This document shows, piece by piece, positions 57,261 through 64,000 of a DNA stretch of 64,000 bases. Both the position numbers and the translations under genes were made by a program. This DNA comes from Symbiotaphrina buchneri (Eukaryota; Ascomycota; Symbiotaphrinales; Symbiotaphrinaceae). The DNA lies in assembly GCA_001599915.1 (NCBI GenBank), contig BCIG01000005.1, positions 638,725 through 702,724 of the forward strand, given 5' to 3'. The stretch's first letter is position 1. Each line of letters opens with the position of its first letter. The notes below the pieces were generated by a model. It did no database searches. It was not told the DNA's origin and was given only the letters and a program-made list of their open reading frames with translations.

Positions 57261-58700
57261 CTAGAGATAAGCTCCTTTCTTGACCTTCTCGCACAACTCC
57301 AAGAGCACCTTGCCCGCCCACTCAAAGTCCTCTTTCTCCAGATAACTCTGTCCCGAGAATCTGATCCACCAACTGCCGGCATAGAAGATAACCGCCATGA
57401 ACGTCTTATACTCATTGACCATCGTCTGAGCCAACCAGTCCGTCACGGCCGCCTTGTGCTCTTCCTTCACCATTCCATCTGCCGTGCCCACCTGCAGGGG
57501 CAGGCGTACATTCGTCAGCGCGCACCACTGTAGTGTGCCCTCCTCGTTTTCCAGGACCTCCGTGCCCAGGGCCTCTGCGACGATCCTAGCGCCTGTGGTC
57601 GAGATCTCGTGGATGTAGTCGTAGATGGCTTGCTCCCCTCCGCAGGCCTCGTTGCGGAATTGCAGCGCGGCGGGGACGCAGAGGAAGGGGCTTGCGTCTA
57701 ATGTGCCGATGAATTCGAATTGGGTGATGAACGGGGATTTGGTGGATGGCGGGAGCGGATTGTTGATCGCAGTGGAAGTACGGGCTATGAAGCCATGAGA
57801 CGTGGGCAGTGTGCTGCGCATGAGAGGTTGATTGCGCAATGGCACGTAGAAGACAGCGCAGCCGCGAGGTGTATAGAGCCATCTGTATAGTAGTATCAAC
57901 ATCTTTCTCTTGGAGCAAAAAATCGAGATCTCGGAGTGAGACATACTTATGGCAATTACTGACGAAGAAATCGGGCTTTAGCTCTCCCAGATCGATAGGG
58001 ATCTGGCCGACGCAATGTGCCCCATCAATCAGGCTGAGCACGTTCTCTTCCATGCACGCGTCTACCAGCGCTTCAAATGGCATTCGCACCCCAGGCAAGC
58101 TGACAATGGTGTCAAACACGGCCACTTTCGGCGTATTGCCCTCTTCCTTGATCTTGCGTACAAGGTCCCTGAACCTCTGCACCAGCTCACCGTCACTGAT
58201 AGGGTACGTATACTGCACTTTGGCAGCCTGCGCAGGTGTAGTCTCCACAATATATTGTATCGTCTTCTCACACGCCCCATATATGGTATCGAAGTAGACG
58301 ATATAATCGCCCTTCTCGAATACCAGATTCCGCAGCACCGTGTTTACGCCGGTTGTAGCGTTGGAGACAAAGACCACTTCCTCGACAGGCACATTAAGGT
58401 ACGATGCCATAGCCTCGCGAGATTTATCCAGAAGTTTGGGGTACTCATAGCGGATGAATGGGTCCGGCCTGGCTTCGGATTGATCCTGGTATTTCCGAAG
58501 AGCGTCGCGGACACTGATAGGGTAGGTTCCGAAAGAGCCTGGGAGAGTTAGTCCTGCGGTTGTGATGATGAACGATCGATGATACCATGGTTCAGATTCC
58601 GATACTCGGGATCAAATAGAAATTGCTTGCGCATTTCATGGCCGAATGTTGTACGCTTTAGTGTGCGAGGCCGCTCGGCCAGAGAGGTTGAGGCTGTCAT
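57261..58700 (-). CDS. PLP-dependent class V lyase, Egt2-like (hercynylcysteine sulfoxide lyase candidate)
   Basis: Exons 58700-58586, 58538-57947 and 57882-57261 give 442 aa. The N-terminus FLFDPEYRNLNHGSFGTYP and the segment QDQSEARPDPFIRYEYP match fungal Egt2, the enzyme that finishes ergothioneine synthesis by cleaving the cysteine sulfoxide. SNATTGVNTVLRN binds PLP phosphate, LSLIDGAHCVGQIPIDL carries the PLP-binding aspartate and histidine, and SNCHKW has the Schiff-base lysine (Lys236), whose codon is split by intron 2. Isopenicillin-N epimerase-like and cysteine desulfurase enzymes share the fold, so the substrate is not proven. No Egt1 gene is in this window; in fungi they are often unlinked. 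Confidence 0.85.
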
Positions 58701-59734
58701 GTTGGGGTATCTAAGGAAGAGAAGGCGTTGTGCAAGATGAATTGCCGTCTATTAACCATTCTAAAGACTACAAATTGAAGGATATAGAGGTCTACTGAGT
58801 CATCGACCCGATTGACTCATTCTGTAGTCTGCAATAGGGTTACTTGCACCATGATCAGAATGCGCCCTCTCTTTGACTAGCTGAATTTAAGCTTATCGTC
58901 ACCGAGGGGCCCGATAACGGTCCTCGGTCGAATGACTCGGAAAAACGATCGACCGTGACAGGCATACTGCTCTGATATTCGACATCAGGGGCTCAGGGGT
59001 ATGAGCAAGCTTCCCATATTGGAGAGACTGCGATGATGGTTTGAATGGCGAACAGTCAATTATCGAGTAGCCCTGGCGACTTGTGAAGTCAATCGATTGG
59101 CAGGAGGACCGTACGATACGATACGATCTGTCCAGTGACTGCATCAACTCTCAAAATTGTATCGAAACATACATTACTCATTGCATCATCTATCAACTAT
59201 ATTCTGATACTGTCTGTCTCCTACTGTCTGCAATATATTCTCGGTGTTGACTGGTTTGATGGTAGTTGTTTTAAGGTTGAAGTACACTTCAAGGCCTAGG
59301 CACCTCCCCCACCAGCACCACCCACAAGAACCATTAATGCTAGCTTCCAGAAGGGCAAATTCTATCTACAGCATAAGCGTGCTATAGTCATTATGTCACA
59401 CAGTCAAGCAGCAGCAGAGATATGACATTTGCGTTGTGAACGTTAACATTTTCATACTTCCTAATCTATCGTTCTATCCGGAATGAAAAGCGGCGAATCG
59501 ACAATTCTACCGAAGCAAGACAAGCCATTGCCCAGAAACTCCATGAAACTGTCATCTGAGACGTAGAGAGACGTGAACGTTGAGAAATCGGCTAGACATC
59601 AAAGGAGACGAGCCGAGACGGTCATATGAATACGTGCATCATGCAAACTTGGCCGCCGCCAAACCTCCAGCTTGCCCATGGAGGTGATGAGCAATCCACC
59701 CATGAGACGGGCATTCTTTTTACGCATTCACAGA
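58701..59734. other. Intergenic region
   Basis: These 1034 bp lie between the Egt2-like promoter and the EF-3 3' UTR. They contain a short (ACGAT)3 run at about 59113-59127, the reverse complement of the pentamer at 47191, and GATC/CGATCG words near 58900-58960. No gene is seen. Confidence 0.45.
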
Positions 59735-62700
59735 TCAAAGATCCTCGTCACTGAAGACTTCCTCGCCTCTCTTCCGCCTGGCCATACGTTCCTCTGGGGT
59801 TGAATGTTAGCAAATGTCCCTAGAAGGTGAAAGGGTAACGGTGGGGGACGTACTCTTCTTCTTCCGCATTTCAGCAGACGTCAACTTCGCCTTCTTCTTT
59901 GTGCTCTCGACCTTGTTGCCCATAGCATCGAAAGTCTCCTCCTCTTCACCCTTCTCGGTCAATCTGGGACCGCTACCTTGGCCTTGGACCCAGTTGTGGC
60001 CCGACGGGGTCATCCTGCCGTCCATGACAGCCCAGACTTCCTCAGTCAAGTCCTTGGTGAACTCTGCCGAGTGAGTGATGATGATAACACCACCCTCGAA
60101 AGACTTGATAGCCTTGGACAGAGCACCCAACGAGTCACGGTCGAGGTAGTTGGTGGGTTCGTCCAACACGATCAAGTGAGGGCGTTGCCACGAGCAGGCG
60201 GCGAGCACAACCTTGACACGCTGACCACCAGACAGACCACGCATGCGAGAGTGGGAGACCAACTCGGCGTCGAGACCGAAGTTGGCGCAGTGCTGTTCAA
60301 TCTCCTTGCGGACCAAGGGACGGAACTGACCGCTGGCCAAAGCCTCTTTCTGATCGACCTCGGCAACCAACTTGGCGTGCGAGGCAATGATCTCGGATCG
60401 AGGAATCCAAGCGTTATCAGCAGTCATCATGGGAGTCCATCTCTCGTTCTTCATTCCGACGTTCTCACCCAGAGCGAAAGAGCACTCATATTCGTACGAG
60501 TTCTTGAACTTTCTCCGCGAGTGGATACCGATAACGCGACGTTGTGTACCCTCGATCTTGTAGATCTTGTTCATGGCCTGCTCATCCTCCTCGGTGACAA
60601 TCTTGTTGGCACGGTCCATGGTCTCACGGTCCTCACCAGTCTGGAAACGCCACTGGATGTATTCCGAAGGAGTCTTGTCCAAGTGGTGGTCGATGTGAGC
60701 GAAAGCGTGCTGCTTGATGTAGGCGATACGGATGTTCTCATGAGCCCAGACCTCACCAGAGGTAGGGATGAGTTCACCAGTCAGGACGTTGATCAAGGTA
60801 GACTTGCCAGCACCGTTGGGCCCAATGACGGCAATACGAGAGCCGAGCGAGCACTGGAAGGTAACGTCGGCAATCTGGGGCTTCGAGGTACCAGGGTATT
60901 GGAAGCTCATGTTGGTGGCCCTCAGGATAGCCTTGGCCTTGGTCTTGACACCCTCCAGGAAACCAGGCTCTGGGAAGCGGAACTCCATGTCAGAGGCACC
61001 AAGCTCGTAGTATGAACGAGCAGATGGCACGCGCTTGACGAACTCAGCGAGGTTACCACGGTAACGCTTGAGCTTGAAGCGCTCGTAGTGGATGATGTGC
61101 TGGCAGACGTGGTCAAGGAAGCTGCTGTCGTGGGAGACGATGATTGATGTGCAGGGAGAATTGGTAAGGTAGTCTTCGAGCCACTTGACGTTCTTGACAT
61201 CAAGATGGTTGGTGGGTTCGTCGAGCAGGAGGATATCAGGCTCTTCGAACACAGCACGGGCGAGAGCGAGCTTCATCTTCCAACCACCGGACAGCGAAGT
61301 GATGGGCTTCTCGAATTGTTCCTCGAGGAAACCGAACTCCACAAGCTTCTTCTCGATTGCCGACTTCTCAATCTCCACACCACGCTCGGACAGCTTCTTC
61401 TGTGTCCAGCCAATGACGGTCTGCTCGGTATCAGCGGAGTCAAGGTCGTGCTCAACGAAGACCGTCTTGACTTCGTTCTGCTTGGGGAAACCCTCAACCT
61501 GCTCGTTGTTGATGGCACGCATGAGAGTGGATTTGCCGGAACCGTTGGGACCGCAAAGACCATAACGCTGGCCACGCTTCAAGCGGAGGTGAGTTTGGTT
61601 GAGCAGAATCTTTGCACCGTAGGCCAAGTTGAATGTACAGTTGCAAAGGTCCTCGCCCTCTTCATCGTCGGGCTCGGCCTCCTCTTCTTCGGAGGCGCCC
61701 GGTGACGCGCGCTTGCGGAGTGCGTCAGCGACGCCTTGAGCATCGACGTCACCGATCATAGCGGCAATGTATGGAACACACTGTTGAGTCCAGCTCTGAG
61801 AGTCGTTGTCCTTCTCATCGATGAGCTGACCACCAATGGCGGCAACGTAGTCAACGATAGGCGTAAATTTGGTAATAGCATCCTTGTGCTTGGGCTCAAG
61901 AATCTGCTTGAGGACACCAGAGACAGTCGAGATATCACCAGCATGGGATACCTCAGGGATCTTGCCATCCTTGACATCACCAACACGGGTCAGCGTCTCG
62001 AGAGCCTGCTTGGTCTTCTCACGGGCTTCCGGATCAGCCAAGTTGTCGTAGTTCTTCTCGAGAGCAGGCATCAGTTTCGGCAAGAAGGCCGCAACGATCT
62101 GCGGGTCCTCGACCAGCTTGCACATGTTGTCGACAATGACAGCGGCCTTCCGCTTGATGGCGGTGTCACGCTCGGCAAGACCACGGTCAAGAAGGGGAAC
62201 CATGATGGCGAGAGTAGGCTCGTGGACATCGGTGACGAAAGTGGTAGCACCAAGCAAGTGGATAGTCTCCGGGACGTTTTCTGGCTTGGCGATACACTTG
62301 ATCAACTCGGGAATGAAGCGCTCAATATCCTTGTTGACAATCAGGTTGCAGACCTTCTCCATCGTGCCGTAGGCAGCCTTCTTGACTTCAGGCTTGGTGT
62401 CCCACATCGACTCTGACACGACTGGGATCAGATCGGGCACGCGGAAGGCGAGTTGTGCAGGGGCGGTCTCGACGAGTGCCTCGATGCACTTGAGACCGGT
62501 CATCTTTTCGGGCCATTTCTGGGCGGTGAGGATGGAGTTGATGATAGGAGGAAGGACGGCCTTGACAGCGTTGGGGTTGATGGCCTTAACGATCGCAATA
62601 GCGGTCTCCTGGGCGGCATTCTTGACAGCAGTGATCTTGTCACCGACTGCAGCCAGAGTGGGACCCAGAAGAGGAACCAGGTATGGCTCAACCGCCGGAG

Positions 62701-63105
62701 AGATGGTGGAGTGTTGAGCAATAGCACGGATGGCGTCCAGAGCACGTTCCCGGACAACAGCATCCTTCTTGTTGGCGAGCTGCTTCTTCAAGTTCTCAAG
62801 AATTCTAGCCTGATGTCAGCATTTATTCTGTCGACAGTTTATGAAGCCTCCAGTCCTGCTCACAGCGGGAAGGCGGTAGCAGGAGAGGTGGCGAGAAAGA
62901 AAACTTACGCATTTGGCGCCTCAGTCTCTTCTATGGGACCATTGATGAAAGAGGCGATGTTGCCCGAGGCGGCGTTGATCTCATCTTGGGTTTTTGAGAC
63001 GTTCAATTGCTTGAACAGCTCGTCAAGAGTCTTGATCGAGTTCTTGTTCTCCTTGCTGGAGACGTTGGGGGTACCGGAAACGTTGGCTTCAACTGAAGGA
63101 GCCAT
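59735..63105 (-). CDS. Translation elongation factor EF-3
   Basis: Exons 63105-62909, 62804-59854 and 59793-59735 give 1068 aa, the usual EF-3 size. HEAT repeats occupy about residues 70-390. Two ABC cassettes follow: GPNGSGKS (about 484), [14 protein letters not shown] and [11 protein letters not shown], then GPNGAGKS (about 727), [13 protein letters not shown] and LDEPTNYLD. Between the second Walker A and its signature lies the chromodomain-like insertion characteristic of EF-3. The last exon encodes the basic/acidic tail ([14 protein letters not shown]). EF-3 is a ribosome-bound ATPase that helps E-site tRNA release and is essential in fungi. The first intron (104 bp) falls between EAPNA and the conserved [10 protein letters not shown]. 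Upstream sequence is pyrimidine-rich on the coding strand. Confidence 0.97.
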
Positions 63106-63370
63106 GTTTGTCGAATTTATCGGGTTTGATGGAGTTGAAGTCGTGAAAGACGTAGAGATGGATCGATTAAAAGGATCTCGCGGCGGTGGCGTCTGATCCT
63201 CTGAAAAAGTCTATCGGGGGGTATCTGAAAGATTATCCTGCCACGCAAAGTCTGCGACCGTAACGCAGTTCGCGCTCTCGAGCGGATTTCTCTATGTCTC
63301 TATTGCTCTATGCAATAAAACACAGAAAAAGAAGACTTTTGATCGACCTCGCAAAGAGGGATTTGATAGA

Positions 63371-63418
63371 TGAAAGGAAAGGGAGCGGTGAAGGGAGAAG
63401 GGAGGAGAGTGGCAGGAG
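63371..63418 (-). promoter_or_regulatory. Pyrimidine-rich tract upstream of EF-3
   Basis: The plus strand is almost purely purine here, so the EF-3 sense strand is C/T-rich, about 270-310 bp before the start codon. Such tracts mark transcription starts of highly expressed fungal genes, which fits EF-3. Confidence 0.6.
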
Positions 63419-63530
63419 TGTTGGGTACCGCAGCGACTGAAATATGAAGGGCGAGGGCGAGAAAGCGAACAAATTTTTGACAAGGGCCACGCTAGAATTG
63501 CTCTAGGCCGGATTTATCAGCCGCGGTCCA

Positions 63531-63535
63531 CCAAT
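63531..63535 (+). promoter_or_regulatory. CCAAT box upstream of EF-3
   Basis: CCAATCAG on the plus strand, about 430 bp from the EF-3 start and upstream of the pyrimidine tract. It fits the CCAAT-binding HAP complex consensus (CCAATCA). Orientation is reverse relative to EF-3, which the complex tolerates. Confidence 0.5.
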
Positions 63536-64000
63536 CAGCGTGAATGCTGATGGGACATTTTCGGGCGCTTCAGGGTTTCTTGCCTCAGCCAGAGCCACCG
63601 AGTCACCGTCACCGCCTTTCCAGATGTGGCCGTTGCCCGCTGCCACTCTCGATAATCCCCATAGAAACGCGTGCAAATTACGAAGCAGGAAGTAATGAAG
63701 TGCGCAAGTCAACGAGAGATAGAGAACCAGCAGACATCTACGTTGTATTAGGATTATTTCTACATTCGTCTGCTATCACTGGTCCTTGCTAAGCTAAGGT
63801 ATCCTTAACAGGCTGATAGAGATTAAGGTACTTCGTAGATGCGATTCTCTGTCGCGGTACATGGTGGCGCGGCCTCCCTCGCTCCTGTCAAACGCACTCA
63901 GCCGTTCGTTGCAGTGATGTCGTGTACCGGTACCTGTATCAGGCCGTACGAATAAGGTATGACTAGCCAGCAGCCGTTTCAGCTGTTCGCCACAGGCTTA

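Larger units (their letters stand above)
63106..64000. other. EF-3 promoter and left flank of the next interval
   Basis: No gene is seen in these 895 bp. TAAGGTA occurs at 63795 and 63824, the second followed by CTTCGTAG. The part nearest EF-3 holds a pyrimidine tract and a CCAAT box, listed separately. Confidence 0.5.

Noticed and set aside
1-64000. tRNA genes
   Set aside because: I looked for GGTTCRA-type T loops on both strands; matches lay within coding exons and could not be folded into a cloverleaf. A scan with a tRNA finder would settle it.
1-64000. Transposons, LTR elements or other mobile elements
   Set aside because: No reverse transcriptase, integrase, transposase or terminal repeats were recognised. 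The GATC-rich patches near 50.6-57.1 kb are the only candidates, and they are too short and irregular to name.

Overview
The window is a gene-dense stretch of a filamentous ascomycete (Pezizomycotina) nuclear genome. The grounds are short 46-104 bp GT-AG introns with CTRAY-like branch points, the fungus-specific elongation factor EF-3, a Medusa/Acr1-type conidiation regulator, Spo71, Met8 and Mia40. The whole set suggests a eurotiomycete of the Aspergillus/Penicillium/Talaromyces kind, but this is inference. I reconstructed 25 protein genes, most of them from spliced exons whose phases close exactly. I saw no rRNA, tRNA, CRISPR array or intact mobile element.

Layout. 1-25 kb is a compact housekeeping block: a Spo71-like PH protein (cut by the left edge), mitochondrial inner membrane protease IMP2, a tartrate/isopropylmalate-type dehydrogenase, the FYVE protein Pep7/Vac1, siroheme synthase MET8, a gamma-glutamylcyclotransferase-like protein, a METTL16-type RNA m6A methyltransferase (10 exons), a GNAT acetyltransferase, thiamine pyrophosphokinase, MIA40, an OM14-like outer-membrane protein, the SNARE Bos1, a Ser/Thr-rich single-pass membrane protein, a large AAA ATPase and a small unknown gene. 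25-41 kb is sparse: one unknown gene, then medA (Medusa/Acr1 family) with about 6.5 kb of gene-free upstream DNA. 41-51 kb holds a tiny zinc-ribbon gene, an MDR oxidoreductase, a DEAD-box helicase, mitochondrial malate dehydrogenase and an allantoate-permease-family transporter with several GATA sites upstream. 51.6-56.7 kb holds a tandem pair of intracellular-looking proteins with an N-terminal zinc ribbon and a trypsin-like serine protease core. The right end holds an Egt2-like PLP lyase and EF-3.

Several products serve shared compartments. IMP2, MIA40, the OM14-like protein and MDH are mitochondrial; Pep7 and Bos1 act in vesicle traffic; MET8, THI80 and the Egt2-like enzyme belong to cofactor or sulfur metabolism. 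These are unlinked functionally and look like ordinary fungal gene order, not a pathway cluster.

Most interesting. (1) The paralogous zinc-ribbon/serine-protease pair, whose ribbon has the same CC-x-C ... C-x4-C-x2-C layout as the separate 88-aa protein about 10 kb upstream. (2) An apparent 2-nucleotide coding exon in the OM14-like gene, flanked by two well-formed introns. (3) Other microexons of 11, 14, 15 and 18 nt and a start codon that is alone in its exon (BOS1).
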